This document shows, in pieces, positions 7,045 through 13,376 of a stretch of DNA of 13,959 nucleotides (positions are counted from its first letter, which is position 1; every line of letters begins with the position of its first letter). A program made the position numbers and the translations under genes. Origin of the DNA: DATBFX01 sp036558305 (GTDB lineage: Bacteria; Chloroflexota; Chloroflexia; Thermomicrobiales; UBA6265); the NCBI GenBank assembly GCA_036558305.1, contig DATBFX010000471.1, forward strand, positions 1 through 13,959. The letters are read 5' to 3'. A model generated the notes under the pieces. The model worked only from the letters and a program-made list of their open reading frames with translations. It searched no databases and was not told where the DNA came from.

Positions 7045-7626
7045 ATGACGATCTCGAACATCGGCCTGTCCGTATCGCGCCGCACCGCCCTCGCCGGTCT
7101 CGGGGCCGGCGGTCTCGCCGGTCTCGCCCTGGCTGTCCCCGCCCGGCGGGCCTCCGCCCAGGAGGCCACGCCGGCCTCGTTCGCCGGGCACCCGCTCGTC
7201 GGCACCTGGTTCCTCGAAGTCGACGCCGATCCGACGAACGCGCTCCAGTTGTTCATCATCCACGCCGACGGCACCTACGTCGAGGCGTGGGCCAACGGCA
7301 ACGTGCGGCTCGGGGTCTGGGCGCCGACCGGCCCCACGACCGGGACCCTGACGATCACGGCCTACACCGAGGACCCGGCGACCGGGGCCAACCTCGGCGC
7401 GGAAACGGTCCGCCTCACGGTGACGCTCGACCCCGGCGGCGACAGCTACCACGCGGTGGGCACGCTCGAACACACCCTCCCGGACGGCTCGCTCAGCGGG
7501 CAGGCCGGCCCGGCGACGGGGTACGCGACGCGGATGAAGGTCGAGGCGCCCGGCACGCCGGTCATGACCGTTGCCGAACTCTTCGCCGCCCCGGCGGCCA
7601 CGCCCGAGGCGACGGCGACTCCCTAG
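7045..7626 (+). CDS. Tat-exported HPLVGTW-type protein (intact paralogue)
   Basis: This 193-residue protein starts at ATG 7045, after a GAGAGGGGA ribosome-binding site. Residues 1-35 form a Tat-type signal (SVSRRTALAGLGAGGLAGLA, cleavage near RRASA-QEATP), so it is probably folded before export. The mature domain starts with FAGHPLVGTW and alternates strands and turns (QLFIIHADGTYVEAW, GVWAPTGPTTGTLTITAY, VRLTVTLDPGG), consistent with a small calycin-like beta-barrel. The C-terminus is an Ala/Pro/Thr-rich tail. I know no assigned function. It lies just downstream of the NB-ARC/LuxR regulator with two candidate operators in front of it, and it is the intact version of the frameshifted gene at 2902. 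Confidence 0.85.
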   Translation: MTISNIGLSVSRRTALAGLGAGGLAGLALAVPARRASAQEATPASFAGHPLVGTWFLEVDADPTNALQLFIIHADGTYVEAWANGNVRLGVWAPTGPTTGTLTITAYTEDPATGANLGAETVRLTVTLDPGGDSYHAVGTLEHTLPDGSLSGQAGPATGYATRMKVEAPGTPVMTVAELFAAPAATPEATATP

Positions 7627-7629
7627 GAT

Positions 7630-7653
7630 GGACCGCCGGAGTGCCGGTCGTCC
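7630..7653 (+). terminator. Possible hairpin after the Tat protein gene
   Basis: GGACCGCCGG and CCGGTCGTCC can pair around an AGTG loop with one mismatch and one wobble, starting three bases after the stop codon. There is no T tract, so intrinsic termination is uncertain; it may only protect the transcript end. Confidence 0.3.
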
Positions 7654-7807
7654 GCCGCATCAACCCGCGATCACACGCGGAACGACGAAGCCATCGCTCG
7701 ACGCGGGGCTGTCGACGACACTGAGGACCGCCGCGCGTGCGCGACCCCGTTGGCCCTCGGTCAACGAGGGGATCGACCGTCACGCTGGCGCCATCGTCCT
7801 GGCATCG

Positions 7808-7815
7808 CCGATCGG
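7808..7815 (+). promoter_or_regulatory. Candidate operator, CCGATCGG core (copy 5)
   Basis: The palindrome CCGATCGG sits with its centre 99.5 bases upstream of the ATG at 7911. That is almost the same distance as the copies before the genes at 2902 and 7045, although this gene is not their paralogue. The flanks (GCATCG ... TGCGAT) extend the dyad imperfectly. Confidence 0.4.
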
Positions 7816-7910
7816 TGCGATCGCATCCCGGCCGTCCCGTTGTCGTTCGTAAACCACGTCCAAATGAGGAATCTGTCCGCCGCCGCGCAATCTACGAAGG
7901 AGTTGTCCCG

Positions 7911-8594
7911 ATGTTCCACCGTCGCCGACACTCGACGTTCGTCCTCGCGACCCTCCTCGCCCTCATGGCCGCGTTCGCGCTCAGTCGCCCCCTGCTGGAC
8001 GCCGCCGCTCAGAACGCGACGCCAGCAGCATCGACGGGTTCGCCGACGTTGCCGATCGCGCCCGATCCCTCGCTCTGCAAGACGGAGAAGCGTCCGGTCG
8101 AGGATTCCGAAGCGTTGATCGGCACGCCGGCACCCGAGCATCCAGAGCCGGTCGTCCTCACCGCGGGGAAAGCGGCCGATCAGGCGACGGTCGATGCGGT
8201 GATCGCCACCGTGATCGAGATCGCCGCCTGCACCAACGCCTACGGGTTGGGAGGGCACGACGGTCTGTACACCGACGCCGGTTTTATAGAGGACAGTCTC
8301 GGTCTCGACCAGGAGTCGATCGACTTCCTCAATTCGCCGGAGAACGCAGCCATGTTCGCCGATCCGGCCGATTGGTTCGCCATCTACGACGTCTCCGCCA
8401 TTCAGGTTCTGGCCGATGGGCGCGTCGCCGCAATCGTCCAGTTCGGGCGGGACAGCGCCGGGCCGGTCGACCTGATGATCTTTGCTGCGGAGAACGGTCG
8501 GCTCCTGATCGACCACTGGGTCGACGAACCATTCGACATCGTCCTGAACTTCGGCGACGGCGAGGAGTCGGCCGCGGCCACCCCGACATCGTAA
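7911..8594 (+). CDS. Secreted protein, possibly NTF2/SnoaL-like
   Basis: This is a 227-residue exported protein of unknown function. ATG 7911 is preceded by AAGGAG at eight-base spacing. Residues 1-34 form a Sec-type signal (HRRRH, a hydrophobic stretch around residues 10-22, cleavage near DAAAQ-NATP). A Pro/Thr-rich linker follows. From about residue 95 the helix QATVDAVIATVIEIAACTNA followed by GLYTDAGFIEDSL and then strands (ADPADWFAIYDVSAIQVL, RVAAIVQFG, PVDLMIFAAENGRLLIDHWV) resembles an NTF2/SnoaL-like fold, as seen in many small secreted proteins of this kind of genome; this fold call is inference. Two cysteines (in SLCKTE and AACTNA) could pair. The tail ends ATPTS. It shares the upstream palindrome with the Tat genes and may belong to the same regulon. 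Confidence 0.8.
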   Translation: MFHRRRHSTFVLATLLALMAAFALSRPLLDAAAQNATPAASTGSPTLPIAPDPSLCKTEKRPVEDSEALIGTPAPEHPEPVVLTAGKAADQATVDAVIATVIEIAACTNAYGLGGHDGLYTDAGFIEDSLGLDQESIDFLNSPENAAMFADPADWFAIYDVSAIQVLADGRVAAIVQFGRDSAGPVDLMIFAAENGRLLIDHWVDEPFDIVLNFGDGEESAAATPTS

Positions 8595-8699
8595 CAACCG
8601 TTGCACCCCCTTACCAACGTGTCCGGCTAATGAGTGGTCGGCGCCTGTAGGGTCTTCACGATGAGGACCTTGCCCAACTATCCGCACAAGAGGAGTCAC

Positions 8700-8892
8700 A
8701 TGACCGCGTATTCGACTCGACCCGTCTCCCGCCGCACCGCCCTTGCCGGACTCGGCACCGGCGGACTCGGCCTGGCGCTGGCGCGAACCGGATTCGCCCT
8801 GGACCACCTGGCCCAAGACGCGCGCCCTGGGGCCGGCCGCCACCCCGACAACCGAGCAACCGGCTCTTAGCGGCGCCGCGGCGATGGCGTGA
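8700..8892 (+). pseudogene. Collapsed remnant of a third Tat-leader gene
   Basis: ATG 8700 has a good ribosome-binding site (AAGAGGAG) and begins a Tat leader (PVSRRTALAGLGTGGLGLAL) very like those at 2902 and 7045. After AQDA the frame ends at 8870 with unconvincing residues, while the next frame reads PAATPTTEQPALSGAAAMA and stops at 8892, resembling the Ala/Pro/Thr tails of the other secreted proteins. Removing one G from GGGG at 8829-8832 joins them into 63 residues. Even repaired it lacks the HPLVGTW body, so it looks like a leader fused to a tail by internal deletion. It stands directly before the second 148-residue gene, as the Tat gene at 2902 stands before the first copy. A real short exported peptide cannot be excluded. 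Confidence 0.6.
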
Positions 8893-8933
8893 GGCGTGAG
8901 CGCGCGAACACTAAAGAAAGGAGGCGACGGGAC

Positions 8934-9380
8934 ATGCGTCAAATCATCTACGCGATGCGGTTCACCGGTCGGGCGACCCCAGCCAACGATGCCGGTACCG
9001 TCCTCAAGGCGGCGACGACGGCACCAAGTTCGGTCCTGACCTCGACGGTCGGGGCGGGTGGGCTGACCGGGACACTGCACCCGGTGGAGGGCGGCGAGGC
9101 GATGTTCGAGTCCGAGGTGACGTTCACGGGGGAGACCGCGTTCCAGGAGACCGGTACGATCGAGTTCGGCGACGGCAACGTCCTGCGTTTCGGCACGGTC
9201 GGCAGCGGCTACCTCGGGAACAGCGCCGACCCGGCCCTCAAGCACGGGACGGTGATGTGGCAGGTCAGAGGGGGCGAGGGGCAGTTCGCCGGGGCGACGG
9301 GGTTGATCACCTCCAACTTCTTCGTCGGCGCGGACCTGGCGGTGACCGACCACCACTTCGGGGTGCTCTTCGTGGAGTAG
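8934..9380 (+). CDS. 148-residue beta-rich conserved protein, copy 2
   Basis: The ATG at 8934 follows AAAGGAGG with nine-base spacing. The product is 148 residues and gapless against copy 1 at 3589-4035, identical at 128 positions by my count. Differences cluster in the middle (about residues 40-100), while residues 1-39 and 104-148 are nearly invariant, suggesting that the ends form the functional core. The DNA of the last 140 bases differs from copy 1 at only six positions, including a run of 43 identical bases (9241-9283 against 3896-3938), clearly less divergence than the 5' part. No signal peptide is visible. The function is unknown; an AOC/DUF3224-like barrel is only a guess. It converges with the histidine kinase gene, the stop codons being 21 bases apart. 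Confidence 0.85.
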   Translation: MRQIIYAMRFTGRATPANDAGTVLKAATTAPSSVLTSTVGAGGLTGTLHPVEGGEAMFESEVTFTGETAFQETGTIEFGDGNVLRFGTVGSGYLGNSADPALKHGTVMWQVRGGEGQFAGATGLITSNFFVGADLAVTDHHFGVLFVE

Positions 9381-9385
9381 CACCG

Positions 9386-9403
9386 GATCGGCGGGGGCCG
9401 ATC
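9386..9403. terminator. Possible bidirectional terminator between convergent genes
   Basis: GATCGGC (9386-9392) and GCCGATC (9397-9403) form a 7-bp stem with a GGGG loop between the stop of the 148-residue gene and the stop of the kinase gene, overlapping the latter by two bases. There is no clear T tract on either side. Confidence 0.4.
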
Positions 9404-10829
9404 AATCCCCGGCGCGGACGGGCAGTGCCACGAAGAAGGTGCTGCCCTCTCCCACGTTCGATTCCACCCAGATCCGGCCGCCGTGGGCCTCGATGAGCAT
9501 GCGGGCGATGTAGAGTCCCATGCCGAGACCAGGCGGCCGCGGCCCCACTCCGGCGCGGTAGAAGCGGTCGAACAGGCGCGGCAGGTGCTCCGGGGCGATG
9601 CCGGGGCCGTCGTCGCGGACCGAGAGCAGCGCCTCGTCCGGACGAGGCTCGACGGCGACGACGATGGTGCCGCCGGTCGGCAGGTGCTTGATCGCGTTGC
9701 CGAGCAGGTTTTGCAGGACCTGACCGAGGCGCGCGCCGTCCCACTCCCCCACCACGGGCTCAACGGGTGCTTCGAGCTGGACAGCGTGCCGTTGGGATTG
9801 CTCGGCCGCGGCCGCGACGTGGGCGCGCGTCAGGGCAACGAGGTCGGTCGGCTGGCGGCGGAGTTCGAAGCGACCGGATTCGAGGCTGAGGACGTCCGAG
9901 AGGTCGGCGACGAGGCGGGTCATGCGGTCGGTCTGGACGACGATCTCGGCGACGGAGCGCTCGTCGTAAGTGGCGCGGCGCTGGAGGAGGTGGGCGCGCG
10001 CCCGCAGCACCGTCAGCGGGGCGGTCAGGTCGTGGGTGACCATGGCCAGGAAGTCTTCTTGCAGGCGAATCAGCGCCCGCTGCGCGGTGATGTCGCGCGA
10101 GATGGTGGCGGCGCCGACGACCTTGCCGCCGGCGTCGACGATCGGGGAGACGCCGACGGAGACGGCGACGCGGCTGCCGTCGCGGCGCAACCGCTCGGTC
10201 TCGTAGACGGGGACCCGTTCGCCGCGACGGATCTGGTCGATGTTTTCGGCCAGTTCGCCGGCGCGCTCGGGCGGGATCAGGATCGCCATCGGCCGACCGA
10301 TCACCTCGGCGGCCGGATAACCGTAGAGATGCTCGGCGCCGGCGTTCCAGCTCGTGATGATCCCGTCGAGGGTGCGGGCGACGATGGCATCGGCAGAGGA
10401 CTCGACGATCGCCGCCAGTTCCAGGCGCGCCGCTTCGGCCCGGCGCCGGGCGGTGACGTCCTGACCGATGCCGATCATCCGCAGCGGTGTCCCGTCGTCG
10501 GCGCGGAAGACGCTGCCTTTGCCCTGCATCCAGCGCAACCGCCCGTCGTTCCCCTGGATACGGAATTCGGTGTCGAAGTCGGTCTCGCCGCTGAATGTAC
10601 GGTCGATGGCGGAAGTCAGCGACTGGCGATCGTCGGGGTGGACCAGGCGGAGGAAGCCCTCGAAGGTGCGGTCGAACGTCGCGGAGTCGATGCCGTGGAT
10701 GGCGGGAAGGTTGTCCGACCACCAAATCTCGCCGGTCTTGACGTCCCAATCCCAGCAACCGACCTCGGCTGCCTCCATCGCGAAGGCGAGCCGGCGGAGT
10801 TCGGCGCTGCCCGGCGTCGTCTCGGCCAC
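9402..10829 (-). CDS. Soluble two-PAS sensor histidine kinase
   Basis: This 475-residue protein autophosphorylates on histidine in response to a signal sensed by PAS domains and should pass phosphate to an unidentified response regulator. It starts at GTG 10829 with GGGAAAGGA about eight bases upstream. The first PAS (about 12-130) has WDWDVKTGEIWWSD and ends GIGQDVTARRRAE; the second (about 138-255) has IVESSADAIVARTLDGIITS and ends ISRDITAQRA. The HisKA motif FLAMVTHDLTAPLTVL places the phospho-acceptor at His266. The ATPase has an N box around Asn378 (NLLGNAIKH), G1 DDGPGIAP (406-413), an F box LFDRFYR and G2 GLGMGLYIA (434-442). No transmembrane segment is present, so it senses a cytoplasmic cue. 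All catalytic motifs look intact. No receiver-domain gene is in the window, making it an orphan here. Confidence 0.92.
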   Translation of the reverse strand: MAETTPGSAELRRLAFAMEAAEVGCWDWDVKTGEIWWSDNLPAIHGIDSATFDRTFEGFLRLVHPDDRQSLTSAIDRTFSGETDFDTEFRIQGNDGRLRWMQGKGSVFRADDGTPLRMIGIGQDVTARRRAEAARLELAAIVESSADAIVARTLDGIITSWNAGAEHLYGYPAAEVIGRPMAILIPPERAGELAENIDQIRRGERVPVYETERLRRDGSRVAVSVGVSPIVDAGGKVVGAATISRDITAQRALIRLQEDFLAMVTHDLTAPLTVLRARAHLLQRRATYDERSVAEIVVQTDRMTRLVADLSDVLSLESGRFELRRQPTDLVALTRAHVAAAAEQSQRHAVQLEAPVEPVVGEWDGARLGQVLQNLLGNAIKHLPTGGTIVVAVEPRPDEALLSVRDDGPGIAPEHLPRLFDRFYRAGVGPRPPGLGMGLYIARMLIEAHGGRIWVESNVGEGSTFFVALPVRAGD

Positions 10830-10977
10830 GCCGCGATCCTTTCCCGGTTGGTCGCTCGCGCCCGACCGGTCATGCGGGTCGCCTCATGATAGCAGGTAAG
10901 GATTGGTCGACGGTGTCTGCGGCCGGGTCTTGGTGGATAATCGGTGGACGGAGCACCAGCCACGAAAGGAGGTCCCC
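10830..10977. promoter_or_regulatory. Divergent promoter region, kinase / aminotransferase
   Basis: This 148-base gap serves two divergent genes. On the plus strand GATAAT (10936-10941) is a fair -10 element at a sensible distance before the ribosome-binding site at 10965, but no good -35 is present. On the minus strand TATCAT (10886-10891) could be a -10 for the kinase. Both calls are weak; what is firm is that both promoters must lie here or within the neighbouring genes. Confidence 0.3.
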
Positions 10978-12384
10978 TTGGTTACCGCCGGTCGCAACGG
11001 GTCCGCCGCCGTCGCCGAGCGCCCCGCGCTCGAACAGGGCGCGATCGACCACCTCTGGTTCCACGGGTGGGACATGGATTGGGAGGAGTTAACGGAGCGG
11101 GAAGGGCTCAAGGTCTTCGCCCGCGCCAAGGACTGCACGCTCTACGACGTGCATGGCAACGAGTACCTGGACGGGTTGGCCGGACTCTTCGTCGTCAACG
11201 TCGGGCACGGTCGCCGCGAGATCGGCGAAGCGATGGCCGAGCAGGCGGGGGACATCGCCTACGCCGCCTCGTCCAATTACACGACGATCCCGACGGTGAA
11301 ACTGGCAGAGACGCTGGCGCGGATCACGCCCGGCGATCTGGGTCGCGTTTTCTTCTGCTCCGGCGGGTCGGAGGCGGTCGAGAGCGCGCTGAAGATCGCC
11401 AAGCAGGCGCAGGCGCTGCGCGGGTTCCCCAAGCGGTACAAGATCATCGCCCGGCGCGGCTCGTACCACGGGATGACCCACGCGGCGATGAGCCTGACCG
11501 CGGGACGGCAGGAGGAGTATTTCGGACCGTTCATGCAGGGCGTCTCCCACGTCCCGTCGCCGAACCGCTACAAGAACGACTTCGGTTTGGAGGGCGAGGA
11601 GGGCGACGAACTCTGCGCCCGCTTCGTCGAGCAGGAGATCGAGAACCAGGGACCGGAGACGGTGGCGGCGGTGATCGGCGAACCGATCTCCGTCTCCAAC
11701 GGCGACCACGTACCGTCGCCGCGCTACTGGCAACTGCTGCGGGAGATCTGCGACCGGCACGGCGTGTTCTTGATCATGGACGAGATCATCAACGGGTTCG
11801 GGCGCACCGGCAAACTCTTCGCGGCCGAGCACTTCGGCGTCGTGCCGGATCTGATGACGATCGCGAAGGGGCTCTCGTCCGGGTACGCGCCGATCGCGGC
11901 GGTCGTCGTCCGCCCATCGGTGTACGAGGGGTTCAAGCAGGAGGGCGCCTCGATCGGGCACCTGCTGACCTTCGGCGGTCATGCGGTCGCGACCGCGGCC
12001 GCCAACAAGAACCTCGACATCCTGTTCCGGGAGGATCTTGTCACTCGGTCCGCGGAGCAGGGCGCCTATCTGCTGGAACGGTTGCAAGGGCTGCGCAGTC
12101 ACCCGACCGTCGGCGACGTCCGCGGGCTGGGGTTGATGGCGGCGGTCGAGCTGGTCAAGAGCAAGCGGACGAAGGAGAACTGGGGCGTCCGCCACCCGTT
12201 CACCAAGACGCTGGGCGAAGTGGTCCACGGCAAGGGGCTGCTGACGCGCGTCTGGAACGTGATGCACTTCGCACCGCCGCTGGTGGTGACGCGGGAGGAG
12301 ATCGACCGGATGGTGGCGATCGCGGACGAGGCGCTGACGGAGGTGGAGGGGCGGTTCGCGGGGGAGATAAATGATGCTCGGTGA
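10978..12384 (+). CDS. Class III PLP-dependent aminotransferase
   Basis: This enzyme transfers an amino group from an omega-amino acid or amine to a keto acid using PLP in the cytoplasm. The start is TTG 10978, set by the strong AAAGGAGGT ending four bases earlier; the in-frame ORF back to 10903 has no comparable site. The 468-residue length is normal for the family. Motifs seen: YDVHGNEYLDGLAGLFVVNVGH near the N-terminus, the cofactor phosphate loop SGGSEAVESALK, the Tyr-His pair in GSYHGMT, IMDEIINGFGRTG with the PLP ring-binding Asp268, and AKGLSSGYAPIAA with the Schiff-base Lys297. The close resemblance is to pyruvate-dependent omega-transaminases (beta-alanine, putrescine, taurine types), but the substrate cannot be read from sequence alone and no pathway genes flank it. 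It converges with the XRE gene, with 30 bases between stop codons. Confidence 0.93.
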   Translation: MVTAGRNGSAAVAERPALEQGAIDHLWFHGWDMDWEELTEREGLKVFARAKDCTLYDVHGNEYLDGLAGLFVVNVGHGRREIGEAMAEQAGDIAYAASSNYTTIPTVKLAETLARITPGDLGRVFFCSGGSEAVESALKIAKQAQALRGFPKRYKIIARRGSYHGMTHAAMSLTAGRQEEYFGPFMQGVSHVPSPNRYKNDFGLEGEEGDELCARFVEQEIENQGPETVAAVIGEPISVSNGDHVPSPRYWQLLREICDRHGVFLIMDEIINGFGRTGKLFAAEHFGVVPDLMTIAKGLSSGYAPIAAVVVRPSVYEGFKQEGASIGHLLTFGGHAVATAAANKNLDILFREDLVTRSAEQGAYLLERLQGLRSHPTVGDVRGLGLMAAVELVKSKRTKENWGVRHPFTKTLGEVVHGKGLLTRVWNVMHFAPPLVVTREEIDRMVAIADEALTEVEGRFAGEINDAR

Positions 12385-12414
12385 TCCTCGGCGAGATGAA
12401 ACACGCGTCGATCG

Positions 12415-12750
12415 CTAGGTGAGGCGCGCGATGCCCGCTTCACCGGCCACGACCAACGAGACCTTCTCGTCGGGGAAGACGACGGTGATCTCGATTTCGC
12501 CGCCGAGTGCCCCCACATACTTCCGCAGCGTCGACGGGTAAATACCTTCTTCGTGCTCGATGCGCGAGACATTCGCCTGCGACACGCCGAGTGTTTCTGC
12601 CATCGCGCGTTGGTTGACTCCCCGTCCGGTTCGCAGTTCGGCGAGGGCGAGCGCGGCGTCGATCGCGCGCTTGCGCTCCTCGATCCTGGCACGGCGCACA
12701 GGATCGGCCAACGCCTCGGCAGCAATGTCGGCAAAAGGCCGGGATTTCAT
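12415..12750 (-). CDS. XRE-family HTH protein, antitoxin-like
   Basis: This is a 111-residue DNA-binding protein. I start at ATG 12750, which has a weak GGGA upstream; an in-frame ATG at 12768 would add six residues. Residues 1-40 are an Ala/Arg-rich helix (DPVRRARIEERKRAIDAALAL). Residues about 43-70 form the helix-turn-helix (NQRAMAETLGVSQANVSRIE), followed by YPSTLRKYVGALGGEIEITV and a short beta-strand tail ending VSLVVAG. This arrangement is typical of HigA/RelB-associated XRE antitoxins. It follows the DUF2283 gene on the same strand after an 86-base gap, so it may be the third gene of one unit and the autoregulator of that unit. No RelE/HigB gene stands next to it; the DUF4258 product is the best toxin candidate. 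Confidence 0.8.
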   Translation of the reverse strand: MKSRPFADIAAEALADPVRRARIEERKRAIDAALALAELRTGRGVNQRAMAETLGVSQANVSRIEHEEGIYPSTLRKYVGALGGEIEITVVFPDEKVSLVVAGEAGIARLT

Positions 12751-12836
12751 CGTCGTGCGTCCCACCATTGGAGACGAGTGAAACGCCCGTTGTAGTAGGG
12801 GCGTGCCATTGCGTGCATGCCCTTCAACCCATCCGG

Positions 12837-13076
12837 TCAGTTCGCGAGGACGAGCGGAGCGTCTGCCGAAACGTGCGTCGGGACGCAAATCTTTCCGCCG
12901 TGGCGTTCGAGGAAGGGGAAGAAGTCTTCGGCGTCGACGAACTCCAGCCCAAGCGGTCGTCCCTCTTGATCGACATCCAGATAGACGAACTCCTCGACCT
13001 CGGTCGTGTGATCGACTTCCCCGACCGCGAGACGTATGTAGAGCGCTTTGACTTCGGCGTCGTAACGGATCTCCAT
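12837..13076 (-). CDS. DUF2283 protein
   Basis: This 79-residue protein matches the DUF2283 pattern: MEIRYDAEVKALYIRL at the start, then a VEEFVYLDVDQEGRPLGLEF stretch and a terminal acidic/hydrophobic segment (VDAEDFFPFLERH). DUF2283 proteins are small and of unsettled function, and are often encoded next to DUF4258 proteins, as here, which has led to the idea that they are antitoxin-like partners. The ATG at 13076 is five bases after the DUF4258 stop and its ribosome-binding site GGGAGGT overlaps the end of that gene, so the two are probably translationally coupled. The protein is about 20 residues longer at the C-terminus than many family members as I know them. Confidence 0.85.
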   Translation of the reverse strand: MEIRYDAEVKALYIRLAVGEVDHTTEVEEFVYLDVDQEGRPLGLEFVDAEDFFPFLERHGGKICVPTHVSADAPLVLAN

Positions 13077-13081
13077 GATTG

Positions 13082-13324
13082 CTACCTCCCGATCCGGATA
13101 ACGGTGACCACAAGAGCCACCGTGCCGGATGCCTCCTCAGCGTACACGACGCGAATGATGTTGCCCATTGCCGTCGCCTTTTCGGCGACCATCTTGCCGC
13201 GGCTGGACGTAAGCGCGTCAGGCGAGGCGATCGTCCTCTCGACCTGGTTCGCGCCGATCTTGCGTTCACGCATCTGGTTCCGAGCGTGCCGCGAATACGT
13301 GACCGCCTGGTATTTCCCGATCAC
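13082..13324 (-). CDS. DUF4258 protein, RelE/BrnT-like toxin candidate
   Basis: This 80-residue protein starts at GTG 13324, with GGGAAGG about nine bases upstream. It matches DUF4258: YSRHARNQMRERKI (His13, Arg19, Arg21) opens the domain, followed by a helix (ANQVERTIASPD), a loop with Arg/Lys, and strands NIIRVVYAEE and TVALVVTVIRI. The family is related in fold to RelE/BrnT-type ribonuclease toxins, but activity is not established for most members. It is the first gene of a minus-strand unit with DUF2283 and an XRE protein, the arrangement expected of a toxin-antitoxin or stress module. A 10-bp palindrome sits 16 bases upstream of the start. Confidence 0.85.
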   Translation of the reverse strand: MIGKYQAVTYSRHARNQMRERKIGANQVERTIASPDALTSSRGKMVAEKATAMGNIIRVVYAEEASGTVALVVTVIRIGR

Positions 13325-13339
13325 AGATCATCGCCTTCC

Positions 13340-13349
13340 CGCGATCGCG
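13340..13349. promoter_or_regulatory. Palindrome upstream of the DUF4258-DUF2283-XRE unit
   Basis: CGCGATCGCG is a perfect 10-bp palindrome located between the DUF4258 GTG and the formamidase-like stop codon. In toxin-antitoxin operons the XRE protein often binds a palindrome here. The string is also generically common in GC-rich genomes, so confidence is low. Confidence 0.25.
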
Positions 13350-13376
13350 ACGCATTGATGGAACGACAACCATGAT

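Larger units (their letters stand above)
7627..7910. promoter_or_regulatory. 284-base non-coding region upstream of the NTF2-like gene
   Basis: No credible gene lies here. It holds the hairpin at 7630-7653, a smaller stem (CCCTCG at 7754-7759 with CGAGGG at 7765-7770), a CCGATCGG palindrome at 7808-7815 and the AAGGAG ribosome-binding site before ATG 7911. I see no clear sigma-70-type promoter. Confidence 0.4.

Noticed and set aside
7754..7770. Small hairpin CCCTCG/CGAGGG as a terminator
   Set aside because: Only six base pairs, no T tract, and more than 120 bases from the preceding stop codon.
7761..9383. A 540-codon open frame on the minus strand
   Set aside because: It runs antisense through three plus-strand genes with clear signals and domains; its Arg/Asp/Gly-rich product has no recognisable motif. 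It is a GC-rich shadow frame.
9483..10889. A 468-codon open frame on the plus strand opposite the histidine kinase
   Set aside because: The kinase motifs on the minus strand are unambiguous, and this frame has no motif and no ribosome-binding site that would argue for an overlapping gene.
10903..10977. Aminotransferase start at 10903
   Set aside because: The added residues match nothing in the family, while TTG 10978 stands right behind a consensus ribosome-binding site.
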